Notes: generated from the sequence alone by a model not told the origin. A stretch of 64,000 nt of DNA from Streptomyces aureus (GCF_000725495.1 NZ_JNZD01000007.1:248001-312000), one strand, 5' to 3'. Counted from the stretch's first letter, positions 1-7,809 are shown. A program made the numbers and translations.

Positions 1-1012
1 ACGAGGTAATGACGAGATCACCGACCGTCTGTGCTGGGCGTGAATACAGGGCCCCGATGATCATGAGGGCGGAGCTCCCCAGCGCGCGGGGAGCGAAGGC
101 ATCGTGGGCCATCAGATGGCTGATGACAGTCGAATCAATATCGGCCGAGGGGGCGGTCTCGGAGGTGGACCACTCCTCAAGTGCCGGGTCGGGGGGGAAC
201 TGAGTGGTCTGTGAACGAGAAAACCGGCTCCCCGCCATGCCCCCAGGGCCGTTTCCGAGGTACCAGGAGGAACCCTCCTTGCCGCGCCCGATCCTCAGCC
301 GGCGCAGCCACCCACCGGGCTTCAGGACGGTGTCGTACGCGTGGCGCAGGGTCTGTCGAGAGATCCCTGCTTCCTCTGCGGCTTGACGCTCGCTGGCGGC
401 GTGCAGACGGCCGCCAGCTACCTCTGCGAAGTTGAGATGAGCGCGCAGCACCCGCAGAGCTGTGCGTCCGCGCTCTCCACGCCATGGGGTGAGCTCGATA
501 CGGTCGCGAAGGGCAGCGAGGTCTTCGTAGACGTCCTGTCGAGACTCAACTTCCTTCGTGCTGCTGACTGTTGCGTTGGCGCTCTCCCACACACGATGGA
601 TGTAGGCGAGGGCGCGCGCTTGTCCGGAACGCAACGCGATGCTTTGTGTGTGCCTGCCGCCCTCGTGATCGGGGTGCATGAGCAGGTCTGTCAACTGGTT
701 CACTGTGCCCCGCGCACGGGCAACGTGGCATGCGATAGCCGCGGTAACGCGATGTCCGTGCTCGGCCAAGCCCTGCCGGTCTTCGCGTCGGACGACCCGT
801 CCTTGACGATCGAGCTTGCTGTAGCTGCCCGCCGCATACCGGCCAGTGAGGTCTCCGAGAAGGACCAGATCGGCCGCGATCCGTGGGAGCTGAGCGAGCC
901 CCTGCCGCGAGGTTTGGGCGCCTGTGACTGCCTCTGGTTGGGGTGAAGCCTGCTGCGAGTAGTGCGGAGAGGGTATGGCGTATGGCATTCTGGAGTCGTC
1001 TCGCAAAGACAT
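1..1012 (-). CDS. Mobile-element DNA-binding protein, partial (runs off left edge)
   Basis: An open frame of about 337 codons reads leftward without a stop and leaves the window at base 1. I do not recognise the family. Residues around 220-250 (RQAAEEAGISRQTLRHAYDT) form a clear helix-turn-helix followed by a basic stretch (GGWLRRLRIGRGK). The last visible segment (LGSSALMIIGALYSRPAQ) looks like the start of a second winged-helix domain. The nearby integration border and a codon use richer in A/T thirds than the flanking genes suggest a replication, transfer or regulatory protein of an integrated plasmid or phage-like element; that is inference. The start could be ATG at 1012 or ATG at 988; neither has a convincing ribosome site. 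Confidence 0.6.
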   Translation of the reverse strand, partial: MSLRDDSRMPYAIPSPHYSQQASPQPEAVTGAQTSRQGLAQLPRIAADLVLLGDLTGRYAAGSYSKLDRQGRVVRREDRQGLAEHGHRVTAAIACHVARARGTVNQLTDLLMHPDHEGGRHTQSIALRSGQARALAYIHRVWESANATVSSTKEVESRQDVYEDLAALRDRIELTPWRGERGRTALRVLRAHLNFAEVAGGRLHAASERQAAEEAGISRQTLRHAYDTVLKPGGWLRRLRIGRGKEGSSWYLGNGPGGMAGSRFSRSQTTQFPPDPALEEWSTSETAPSADIDSTVISHLMAHDAFAPRALGSSALMIIGALYSRPAQTVGDLVITS

Positions 1013-1080
1013 GGACGCCACCAAGGCCCGCTAAAACCACGGGTGGTGTCCGGAACCGACCTCCAATCGGTGCCAGCGAA

Positions 1081-1106
1081 GCCTCCAGGATTGCAGTCCT
1101 GGGGGC
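1081..1106 (+). terminator. Hairpin followed by TTTC inside element end
   Basis: GCCTCCAGGA pairs with TCCTGGGGGC (one G-T pair) across a 6-base loop and is followed by TTTC on the + strand. It would stop rightward transcription leaving the element. It also lies in the leader of the leftward element gene, so a role as a leader structure is possible. Confidence 0.35.
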
Positions 1107-1240
1107 TTTCGTATGCCTGGCTCCCACAGAGGCAGGCGTCCCCATCGCAACTCGACCAAGGCTCGACAAGAGATCCGTCGAGAGGTCACCACTCCTGACC
1201 CAGTCGGACAACTCAGGCCGCTTTAAGGCCAGTTCAGAGG

Positions 1241-1327
1241 GATCGCCTCTGACTGCCTCTGGGCGACCCGGGTCGAACCGGGGTCGAATCAGAGCGTTTT
1301 CCTCTGACTGCCTCCGATCGCCTCTGC
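1241..1327. repeat. Direct repeats near element border (CTCTGACTGCCTC, GATCGCCTCTG)
   Basis: The 13-mer CTCTGACTGCCTC occurs at 1247-1259 and 1302-1314. The 11-mer GATCGCCTCTG occurs at 1241-1251 and 1317-1327. A further partial copy (TGACTGCCTCTGG) is at 926-938. Repeats of this size within 150 bp of an integration border are what integrase arm sites or replication-protein sites look like. The function is inferred only. Confidence 0.45.
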
Positions 1328-1394
1328 AACCCGTCCTAGCAGGTCACAGCCGCTTCCACCCTCATAAGCCCAGGTCAGAAAGGGTGCGGCAGAT

Positions 1395-1544
1395 TTACTG
1401 GCGGTAGTGGTAGAAGCCCTCCAGCCCCCTGACGTCCCCCAGTTCGGTCTCGGTGACGACGACGCCCGCGAGCCCCCTCGGCACGTCGGCGGACGCACCG
1501 GCAGGACGGTCGACGGAGATGGACGCGGCTTGGTTGATCGGCAT
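1395..1544 (-). pseudogene. Citrate synthase, 5' fragment truncated by the mobile element
   Basis: ATG at 1544 has a good ribosome site (GGAGG, 4 bases upstream). It encodes 49 residues matching the start of actinobacterial citrate synthase 2: PRGLAGVVVTETELGDVRG is followed by LEGFYHYRQ. The frame then meets TAA at 1395-1397, and no citrate synthase sequence follows. Intact enzymes of this family are about 370 residues, so roughly 320 are missing here. The rest may lie beyond the left end of the element. The copy is divergent from, and shares a regulatory region with, the intact citrate synthase to its right. Streptomyces commonly carry two adjacent citrate-synthase-family genes here, so the loss may be tolerated. 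Confidence 0.85.
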
Positions 1545-1578
1545 GTTTCCTCCCTGGACTTGATTCGACTGTCCATGC

Positions 1579-1614
1579 TTGACTGAGTTGCTGTCAATAT
1601 TGATTGAATCAATA
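1579..1614. promoter_or_regulatory. Operator/promoter region between divergent citrate synthase genes
   Basis: A perfect palindrome, TATTGATT-G-AATCAATA, lies at 1598-1614. Just left of it is a second inverted repeat, TTGAC at 1579-1583 and GTCAA at 1593-1597. The AT-rich palindromes stand out in very GC-rich DNA and sit about 50 bp from the leftward start and 10-30 bp from the rightward start. The N-terminal DNA-binding domain of the adjacent citrate synthase is an obvious candidate binder, which is inference. Confidence 0.6.
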
Positions 1615-1623
1615 CGTCGATCC

Positions 1624-2901
1624 ATGGATACGGTGGCGCTCATGAGGGATCGAGAAACGGAGACGCCGGCACACGGGGGTCGACGGCTCAGCACCAAGGA
1701 GACCGCCGAACTGCTCGGCGTGAAGCCGGAGACCGTGTACGCGTACGTGAGCCGCGGCCAGCTCGGCAGCAGACGGGAGCCGGGCGGGCGTGGGAGCACC
1801 TTCGACCCGAAGGAGGTGGAGGCACTCGCCCGACGCAACAGGCGCGAAGGCGGCGGCGGTTCGACCGGGAGCGGCGAACTCTCCGTGCGCACCCGCATCA
1901 CGCTGATCGACAAGGACCGGTACTACTTCCGCGGCGTCGACGCGACGGAACTGGCCGCGCGGTACTCCTTCGAGGAGATCGCCGAATGGCTGTGGACCGG
2001 GGAACTGCGCCCCGGTGTCACGTTCACCGCCCCGGAGGCGTCCGTGGCCGCCGCCCGGCGCAGTGTCGACGCGCTGCCCGAGCACAGCGGCCCGACCGAC
2101 CGGCTGCGGGTCGCGACGATCGCCGCTGCGGCCGCCGACCCTCTGCGCTTCGACCTCTCCGAGAGCGCCGTGCTCGGCACGGGGCGCACCCTCATCCCCA
2201 CCCTCGTCGCCGCGCTCCCGACCGTGCGCCTCGACCACCGCGACGAGGGTCCGCTGGCGCACCGGCTGTGGGCCCGGCTCAGCGGACGCACACCCGACGA
2301 CGCGTCACTGCGCGTCCTGGACACGGCGCTCGGGCTGCTCGTCGACCACGACCTGGCGGCCTCGACTCTGGCGGTCCGGGTCGCGGCGTCGGCCCGCGCA
2401 CACGCCTACGCGGCCGTCTCTGCGGGCCTCGGTGTCCTCGAAGGGCCCCTGCACGGGGCCGCCAGCGGACTCGCGCACCGCCTGCTGCTGGACGTACTCG
2501 ACCAGGGCACCGCCGCCCCGGTCGTCGCAGACGAACTGCGCGCCGGCCGCCGTGTTCCCGGGCTCGGCCACCGGCTCTACCCGGGCGAGGATCCCCGCGC
2601 GCGTGCCCTGTTCGCCCTCCTGGAGGACGTGCCCGGCGCGGCACCCGCGCTGGCGGCCGCCCGTGACGTGGTCACCACCACGGCCCGGCACGCGCCGCTG
2701 CACGCCAACGTCGATCTGGCCCTGGCCGTCCTCACGGCCTCCTCCGGCATGCCGGCCTCGGCGGGAGAGACGATCTTCGCCGTCGCCCGGACGGCCGGCT
2801 GGATCGCCCACACCCTGGAGGAGTACGCGGAGCGCCCCCTGCGGATGCGGCCGAGCGGCCACTACGTGGGGGAGCGACCGCCCCGGCCACTCCCCCACTA
2901 G
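1624..2901 (+). CDS. Citrate synthase with N-terminal helix-turn-helix domain
   Basis: The product has 425 residues if it starts at ATG 1624, or 419 if it starts at ATG 1642; neither start has a strong ribosome site. Residues about 20-70 (LSTKETAELLGVKPETVYAY, then SRGQLGSRR) form a MerR/excisionase-type DNA-binding domain. The citrate synthase fold follows. The three catalytic positions are recognisable: His in EGPLHGAA, His in GLGHRLYPG and Asp in HANVDLALA. Citrate synthase condenses acetyl-CoA and oxaloacetate to citrate in the cytoplasm. The DNA-binding extension is typical of this actinobacterial subgroup and suggests that the protein regulates its own divergent promoter. Some members may be methylcitrate-type or poorly active enzymes. 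Confidence 0.88.
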   Translation: MDTVALMRDRETETPAHGGRRLSTKETAELLGVKPETVYAYVSRGQLGSRREPGGRGSTFDPKEVEALARRNRREGGGGSTGSGELSVRTRITLIDKDRYYFRGVDATELAARYSFEEIAEWLWTGELRPGVTFTAPEASVAAARRSVDALPEHSGPTDRLRVATIAAAAADPLRFDLSESAVLGTGRTLIPTLVAALPTVRLDHRDEGPLAHRLWARLSGRTPDDASLRVLDTALGLLVDHDLAASTLAVRVAASARAHAYAAVSAGLGVLEGPLHGAASGLAHRLLLDVLDQGTAAPVVADELRAGRRVPGLGHRLYPGEDPRARALFALLEDVPGAAPALAAARDVVTTTARHAPLHANVDLALAVLTASSGMPASAGETIFAVARTAGWIAHTLEEYAERPLRMRPSGHYVGERPPRPLPH

Positions 2902-3045
2902 ACGGCGCACGCCGGGCGCGGGAAATAGACCTGTGCGCTCCCAAGCAGTGCTTCCTCCCCACCCGCGCCCCGGCGCGCCCGCCTACGCTCCTGGACCACC
3001 CCTGACGCGCCCCCACGGGACGGCGGGAAGTCGCCCGGAGCCGAG

Positions 3046-3064
3046 TCAGGTTAGGCTCACCTCT
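3046..3064 (+). promoter_or_regulatory. Iron box (DmdR1/IdeR/DtxR-type operator) over a leaderless promoter
   Basis: TCAGGTTAGGCTCACCTCT matches the actinobacterial iron box TTAGGTTAGGCTCACCTAA at 15 of 19 positions. It ends one base before the GTG start of the next gene. A -10-like TAGGCT (3052-3057) lies inside it, 7 bases from the GTG, so the transcript is probably leaderless. Iron-loaded DmdR1 would block this promoter directly. Confidence 0.8.
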
Positions 3065-4009
3065 GTGAGTACGTGCACGACCGCGTCACGGCAGCTCGAC
3101 GAGCCCCTTTCCGGGACCGCGGCCACTGCGAGGACATGGCTGCTCATCGAGCAGCCCGGACCCTGGGGTGCCAAGGCGCTCACTTCGAGCCACCTGGACC
3201 CCGCGCTCGGCCGTGCCCTCGAAGCGGCCGCGGAGGGGACAGGAGTGCGCGTCGCGCTCATCCGGCGTCCCGGCCGCCACGCCGACTGCGGTCCTCTCGC
3301 CGAACGCCATGTGTACGTGGGCCACACCACCCCGGGAGGCGTGTGGCTGCACAGTGCCATGACCCGTGATCCCGAGCGGCTCCTCGACCTCGACTTCGCC
3401 GCGCTCGGCGCGGGTGATCCGCGGTCCTTCGACGACGTCCTCCAAGGACGGCCCCATACCGGCGACCCCTTGGCCCTCGTCTGCACCAACGGCAAACGCG
3501 ACCGCTGCTGCGCCCTGCTCGGCCGCCCCCTGGCCGCCGAACTGGCCGCCTCCGGCGTCAGGGGTACCTGGGAGGTCACCCATCTGGGTGGTCATCGCTT
3601 CTCGCCCACCGTCCTGGTCCTGCCCTACGGCTACGCGTACGGCCGCACCGAGACCCACGCCGTCATGGAGATCCTCCAGGGCGTCCGGGAAGGCCGGGTC
3701 GTCACCGAGGGGTGCCGCGGGAACTCCGCCTGGGAACGCCCCGGGCAGGCCGCCGAGCTGGCCGTGCGCACGGCTTCGGGAGAACATGCCGCCGGTGTCC
3801 TGACGGTGGTCCGCACGGACGGCACCGCGCCTCGCTGGGAGGTGACCGTCGCGCACGTCGACGGACGCGTGTGGCGGGTCGTCGTCGCCCGGGGAGCCTC
3901 TCTGCCGCCCCGCCCGGAGAGCTGCGGTTCGGCCCTCGGTTCACCCGCGCGGATGGACGTGGTGGCGGTCCGGCAGCTGGAACATACAGGCATCCCGGTG
4001 GCCTGCTGA
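3065..4009 (+). CDS. Sucrase/ferredoxin-like family protein, iron-regulated
   Basis: The product has 314 residues and belongs to the sucraseferredoxin-like family. The key segment is CTNGKRDRCCALLGRPLAAE at about residues 140-160, with clustered cysteines, then THLGGHRFSPTVLVLPYG. Together these resemble a thioredoxin-like [2Fe-2S] ferredoxin fold with Cys and His ligands. Other cysteines occur in HADCGPL and EGCRGNSAWERPG. It is likely a cytoplasmic electron carrier or redox protein; the name sucrase is historical. GTG at 3065 was chosen because it follows the iron box immediately. Iron-box control suggests a role when iron is scarce, such as siderophore reduction, but the substrate is unknown. 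Confidence 0.8.
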   Translation: MSTCTTASRQLDEPLSGTAATARTWLLIEQPGPWGAKALTSSHLDPALGRALEAAAEGTGVRVALIRRPGRHADCGPLAERHVYVGHTTPGGVWLHSAMTRDPERLLDLDFAALGAGDPRSFDDVLQGRPHTGDPLALVCTNGKRDRCCALLGRPLAAELAASGVRGTWEVTHLGGHRFSPTVLVLPYGYAYGRTETHAVMEILQGVREGRVVTEGCRGNSAWERPGQAAELAVRTASGEHAAGVLTVVRTDGTAPRWEVTVAHVDGRVWRVVVARGASLPPRPESCGSALGSPARMDVVAVRQLEHTGIPVAC

Positions 4010-4068
4010 CGGCACTGGGACCGAGCCCGCTCCGGTTCGAGCCGGCGCCCGGGTCCGACCTCACCCGA

Positions 4069-4146
4069 CCAGGACCAGGTCCGGGTCCACTTCCAGGTCC
4101 GGGTCCAGGTCCAGGTCCAGGTCCAGGTCCAGGTCCAGGTCCAGGT
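4069..4146. repeat. Hexanucleotide tandem repeat (CCAGGT)n
   Basis: Seven perfect CCAGGT copies run from 4105 to 4146, preceded by degenerate copies from about 4069. The array lies in the 211-bp gap upstream of the sensor kinase, about 75 bp before its start. Reading frames through it give Asp-Leu or Pro-Gly repeats that do not look like real proteins. Slippage could change the spacing of the kinase promoter. Confidence 0.9.
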
Positions 4147-4220
4147 CTACCGGATCATTGATCAAGAGATCCACACCACACCCCTTCGGAACGACGCGCG
4201 CACCCCCGTACCGTCGGGGC

Positions 4221-5915
4221 ATGAGCCCCACTCCCCCCGCACGACGACTGCGCCTCGGTCTGCCGCGGCGCGTGTTCGCCCAGGTGCTGCTGATGCAGAT
4301 CGCGATCGCGGCGGGAGTCGCCGTCCTCGCCACGGGACTGTTCCTGGCGCCGCTCAGCGCGCAGCTGGACGACGAGGCCATGCGGCGCGCCCTGGCGATC
4401 GCGCAGACCACCGCCGCCCAGCCGCAGATCGCCGTGGACCTCCGGCGGACGGTTCCCTCGCGGACCGGCCCCGTGCAGGCCGAGGCCGAGCGGATACGCA
4501 AGGCCAGTCATGCCGAGTACGTCGTCGTGATGAACATGCAGAAAATCCGCTGGTCGCACCGGTCCCCCGCCGAGATCGGCAAGCCGGTCTCGACGAGCCC
4601 GGATCGCGCGCTGGCGGGCCAGGAGGTCATGGAGATCGACACCGGGACCCTGGGGCGCTCCGCACGGGGCAAGGTTCCGCTGCGGGACGCCGACGGCCGG
4701 ATCATCGGCGCTGTGTCGGTGGGGATCAAGTACGACAGTGTGCGGGCCCGGCTGATCGACGCGATCCCGGGGCTCCTCGCGTACGCGGGCGGGGCCATGG
4801 CCGTGGGCGCGCTGGCCGCCTATCTGATCTCCCGGAGGGTTCAGCGGCAGACCCGTGACCTGGCCTTCTCCGACATCGCGGCACTGCTCGCGGAACGGGA
4901 GGCGATGCTGCACGGCATCCGGGAGGGCGTGGTCGCCCTCGACCGCGGCGGTCGCGTACGTCTCCTGAACGACGAGGCACAGCGGCTGCTCGGGGTCGGC
5001 GCCGAGGCCGTCGGGCGGCCGCTGGACGAGGCACTGGGTCCGGGCCGTACGACGGACGTGCTGGCGGGACGCGTCACCGGCAAGGACCTGCTGACCGTCC
5101 GCGGCCAGCGCGTCCTGGTCGCCAACCGGATGCCCACCGAGGACGGCGGCGCGGTGGCCACCCTGCGCGACCGCACCGAACTGGAGCAGCTCGGCCGCGA
5201 GCTCGACTCCACGCATGGTCTGATCGACGCGCTGCGCGCACAGGACCATGAGCACGCCAACCGGATGCACACGCTGCTCGGGCTGCTCGAACTGGAGATG
5301 TACGACGACGCCGTGGAGTTCGTCGGGGAGGTGGTCGGCGACCACCGGGTCACCGCGGAACAGGTCACGGAGAAGGTCCACGATCCGCTGCTCGCCGCGC
5401 TCCTGGTCGGCAAGGCGACCGTGGCGACCGAGCGCGGAGTGGCGCTGTGGATCTCGGACCGGACGCTGTTGCCGGACCGGCTGGTGGACCCGCGGGGGCT
5501 CGTCACGGTCGTCGGCAACCTCGTCGACAACGCGCTCGACGCCGTCGCGGGCACGCCCCACGCGCGCGTGGAGGTCGAACTGCGCACCGAGGGGCGGACC
5601 GCCGTGCTGCGGGTCCGGGACACCGGGCCCGGCATCCCGGAGGATCGGCGGGAGCTTGTCTTCACGGACGGCTGGAGCACCAAGCAGCCGCCCGCGCACG
5701 GCAAGCGGGGAATCGGCCTCTCGCTGGTGCGGCGTCTCGCCGAGCGGCAGGGGGGCAGCGCGGAGGTGACCGACGCGGACGGCGGCGGCGCGCAGTTCAC
5801 CGTCGTGCTGCCGGAGGCGCTGACGGACCCGTCGCTCGCTCCGGCGGATCCCGCCGGGGACACCGGGAACACAGGGGGTACCCGGAACGCCGGGAACACC
5901 TACGGGAAGTCGTGA
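4221..5915 (+). CDS. CitA/DcuS-type sensor histidine kinase
   Basis: The product has 564 residues from ATG 4221. A longer frame opens at 4158 but has no ribosome site. A transmembrane segment lies at about residues 18-40, followed by an extracellular sensing domain (about 45-180, ending IIGAVSVGIKYDSV), a second membrane segment (about 188-210), and a cytoplasmic PAS domain (about 225-310). The phospho-acceptor motif LRAQDHEHANRMHTLLGL has His343. The ATPase N-box is NLVDNALDA, with DTGPGIP and GIGLSLV loops. This architecture is that of kinases sensing citrate, fumarate or other dicarboxylates. It is translationally coupled to the next gene. Confidence 0.9.
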   Translation: MSPTPPARRLRLGLPRRVFAQVLLMQIAIAAGVAVLATGLFLAPLSAQLDDEAMRRALAIAQTTAAQPQIAVDLRRTVPSRTGPVQAEAERIRKASHAEYVVVMNMQKIRWSHRSPAEIGKPVSTSPDRALAGQEVMEIDTGTLGRSARGKVPLRDADGRIIGAVSVGIKYDSVRARLIDAIPGLLAYAGGAMAVGALAAYLISRRVQRQTRDLAFSDIAALLAEREAMLHGIREGVVALDRGGRVRLLNDEAQRLLGVGAEAVGRPLDEALGPGRTTDVLAGRVTGKDLLTVRGQRVLVANRMPTEDGGAVATLRDRTELEQLGRELDSTHGLIDALRAQDHEHANRMHTLLGLLELEMYDDAVEFVGEVVGDHRVTAEQVTEKVHDPLLAALLVGKATVATERGVALWISDRTLLPDRLVDPRGLVTVVGNLVDNALDAVAGTPHARVEVELRTEGRTAVLRVRDTGPGIPEDRRELVFTDGWSTKQPPAHGKRGIGLSLVRRLAERQGGSAEVTDADGGGAQFTVVLPEALTDPSLAPADPAGDTGNTGGTRNAGNTYGKS

Positions 5916-6595
5916 TGATCGAGGTCCTGGTCGTGGACGACGACACCCGGGTCGCTCGCGTCAACGCCGCCTACGTGGACAGAGTGCCGGGCTTCCGGGT
6001 CGCCGGTCTGGCGCACAGCGCCGAGGGTGCGCTGCGCCGGATGGAGGCGCCGCCGCGTCCGGACCTGGTTCTCCTGGACCACCATCTCCCGGACGACACC
6101 GGCCTCGCGGTCGTCCAGGAGATGCACCGGCGGGGACTCCAGATCGACGTGATCATGGTGACCGCGGCCCGAGACCTGACGACCGTCCGGGCGGCATTGC
6201 GGCAAGGAGTGCTGCAGTACCTGGTCAAGCCGTTCTCGTTCGCCGGACTGCGGGACAAGCTGGAGGGGTACGCGGACCTGCGGCGCGCCCTCGACCGCGG
6301 CGGCACGGCCGAACAGTCCGAGGTCGACCTGATCTTCGGGAGCCCCACGGCCGGCGCGGTGCCCGGACCACCCCCGGGGCACTCCCCTCCGACCGCCGAG
6401 CTGGTGCGACGCGCGCTGCTGAACGCCGAGGACTCGCTGTCGGCCCAAGAGGTCGCGGCGGAGACGGGGCTGAGCCGACAGACCGCCCAGCGCTATCTGA
6501 AGATCCTGGAGCGCTCGGGGAAGGCCGTGCTGACCCTCCGCTACGGCGACGCGGGGCGCCCGGAGCACCGCTACGCCTGGGCGGCCCGCGGCTGA
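5915..6595 (+). CDS. CitB/DpiA-type response regulator
   Basis: The product has 226 residues. ATG 5915 overlaps the kinase stop (TGATG), so the pair is co-translated. The receiver domain has the acidic pocket VVDDD, phospho-acceptor Asp55 in LVLLDHHLP, and the conserved Lys in LVKPF. The C-terminal helix-turn-helix (LSAQEVAAETGLSRQTAQRY, then LKILERSG) is the CitB-type DNA-binding domain. It likely activates transport or metabolic genes in response to the ligand of its partner; the ABC importer downstream and the citrate synthase upstream are candidates. Confidence 0.9.
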   Translation: MIEVLVVDDDTRVARVNAAYVDRVPGFRVAGLAHSAEGALRRMEAPPRPDLVLLDHHLPDDTGLAVVQEMHRRGLQIDVIMVTAARDLTTVRAALRQGVLQYLVKPFSFAGLRDKLEGYADLRRALDRGGTAEQSEVDLIFGSPTAGAVPGPPPGHSPPTAELVRRALLNAEDSLSAQEVAAETGLSRQTAQRYLKILERSGKAVLTLRYGDAGRPEHRYAWAARG

Positions 6596-6673
6596 GGACC
6601 TGGCCACCGACTTGCCGTTGCCCCCACGGCTGTCGCTCGTCCGGCCGGCGCGCGCACGACCGGCATGCCTACG

Positions 6674-6723
6674 CCCGTCGCGCGTACGGCCGGCGGGAGA
6701 GGCCGGTCGTACGCGCGACGGGG
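6674..6723. terminator. Strong bidirectional hairpin between convergent genes
   Basis: CCCGTCGCGCGTACGGCCGG pairs with the right arm ending GTACGCGCGACGGG over about 21 bp with one mismatch and a short GGGAGA loop. It lies between the response regulator stop (6595) and the convergent substrate-binding protein stop (6754), so it can serve both. Confidence 0.85.
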
Positions 6724-6753
6724 CGGATCGGGTGCGGTCTCGGCCGCCCGCCG

Positions 6754-7809
6754 TCAGCCCTTCGCCTTCTTCACGAACTCCGTGGTGTAGGTCTTGCTGA
6801 GGTCGACCTGGGCGTTCTTGATGTTCGGGTTGAACGCCTTGAGGACCTTCTCGACGGTCTGGGGCCCGTTCTCGGGCATCACGCCGTCCTCGGTGAACAT
6901 CGGCAGCGTGCTCTTGATGGCAGCGGCGTACAGCGTCTGGTTGCCCTGGGAGTAGTCGGCGGGCATCTTGGCGGCGATCTCGGAGGCGCTGTGCTCCGAC
7001 ATCCAGCGCAGCGTCTTCACGAAGGCGTTGGCCAGCTTCTGGACCGTCTCCTTGTGACCGTTGACCCAGTCCGTCTGCATGTACAGGCTCGACGAGGGGT
7101 ACGGCCCGCCCAGCGCCTGCTGCGAGCCCTCCGGCGTGCGCATGTCGACGAGAACCTTGCCGAGGTTCTTCTCCATCACCGTGGCGACGGTCGGGTCCGT
7201 CGTCATGCCACCGTCGATGGCGCCCTTCTCCAGGGCGGAGACGAACGTCGGTCCCGCTCCGACGGCGACCGGCGTGAACTCGCTCACCTGGACACCGTTC
7301 TTGACGGCGAGGTACTTCGTGAGGAAGTCGGTCGAGGAGCCGAGCCCGGTGACGCCGAGCTTCCTGCCCTTGAAGTCCTTCGGCGACGTGATGTCGCCCG
7401 CCCGCTTGTTGGAGACGATCTCGACCTCGCCCGGCGCGTGCGAGAACTGCACGACGGACTCGACGGACTTGCCCTTGGTCTGCAGGTCGAGCGTGTGGTC
7501 GTAGAAGCCGACCGCTCCCTGCACCTGCCCCGAGACGAGGGCGGTCTCCGCCTGGACACCGGCCGGCTCGCTGAGGAGCTCGACGTTCAGTCCCGCGTCC
7601 GTGAAGTAGCCGAGCCGCTGGGTGAGCATCGCCGGCAGGTAGATGACCTTGTCGAGCCCGCCGACCATGATCTTGACGTGCTCCCCCTTGCCGCCGCCGT
7701 TGCCGGAGTCGGCCGTCGTGCTCGCCGCGTCGTTGGCGCAGGCGGTCAGCGAGGTGAGGGCGAGCAGACCGGCGGCTGCCAGGGCGGAGTATCTGGCGGT
7801 CTTGCGCAT
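6754..7809 (-). CDS. ABC transporter substrate-binding lipoprotein (NMT1/SsuA type)
   Basis: The product has 351 residues. The signal peptide MRKTARYSALAAAGLLALTS ends in lipobox LTAC, so the mature protein is lipid-anchored outside the membrane. The body has the type-2 periplasmic-binding pattern of nitrate/taurine/thiamine-precursor binders: YLPAMLTQRLGYFTDAGLNV, AVGFYDHTLDL, KLGVTGLGSSTDF, and GAIDGGMTTDP. The real ligand is not readable from sequence. It is the last gene of a three-gene set (ATPase, permease, binding protein), 118 bp after the permease. A weak AAGGA lies 14 bases before the ATG. Confidence 0.88.
   Translation of the reverse strand: MRKTARYSALAAAGLLALTSLTACANDAASTTADSGNGGGKGEHVKIMVGGLDKVIYLPAMLTQRLGYFTDAGLNVELLSEPAGVQAETALVSGQVQGAVGFYDHTLDLQTKGKSVESVVQFSHAPGEVEIVSNKRAGDITSPKDFKGRKLGVTGLGSSTDFLTKYLAVKNGVQVSEFTPVAVGAGPTFVSALEKGAIDGGMTTDPTVATVMEKNLGKVLVDMRTPEGSQQALGGPYPSSSLYMQTDWVNGHKETVQKLANAFVKTLRWMSEHSASEIAAKMPADYSQGNQTLYAAAIKSTLPMFTEDGVMPENGPQTVEKVLKAFNPNIKNAQVDLSKTYTTEFVKKAKG

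Larger units (their letters stand above)
1013..1394. other. Non-coding end of the integrated element, up to the junction with citrate synthase
   Basis: No gene is visible in this 380-bp stretch. It lies between the leftward element gene and the point (about 1394-1398) where citrate synthase coding sequence stops making sense. It contains a hairpin at 1081-1106 followed by TTTC, direct repeats at 1241-1327, and a perfect 12-bp palindrome CGACCCGGGTCG at 1264-1275. Base composition is visibly less GC-rich than the genes to the right. I read it as the attL or attR arm of an integrated element. The integrase is not in the window. Confidence 0.5.

Noticed and set aside
1264..1297. tRNA T-arm-like sequence (GGGTCGAACCGGGGTCGAATC) at the element end
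   Set aside because: No acceptor stem, anticodon arm or D arm can be built around it, so it is not a tRNA or a recognisable tRNA fragment.
2015..4009. A 664-codon frame joining citrate synthase and the sucrase-like gene
   Set aside because: The first half is out of frame with the citrate synthase and looks like random Pro/Arg/Ser sequence. Only the segment from GTG 3065 is real.
4061..4501. Leftward frame encoding an Asp-Leu repeat
   Set aside because: It arises from the CCAGGT hexamer tract read antisense to the sensor kinase and has no family match.
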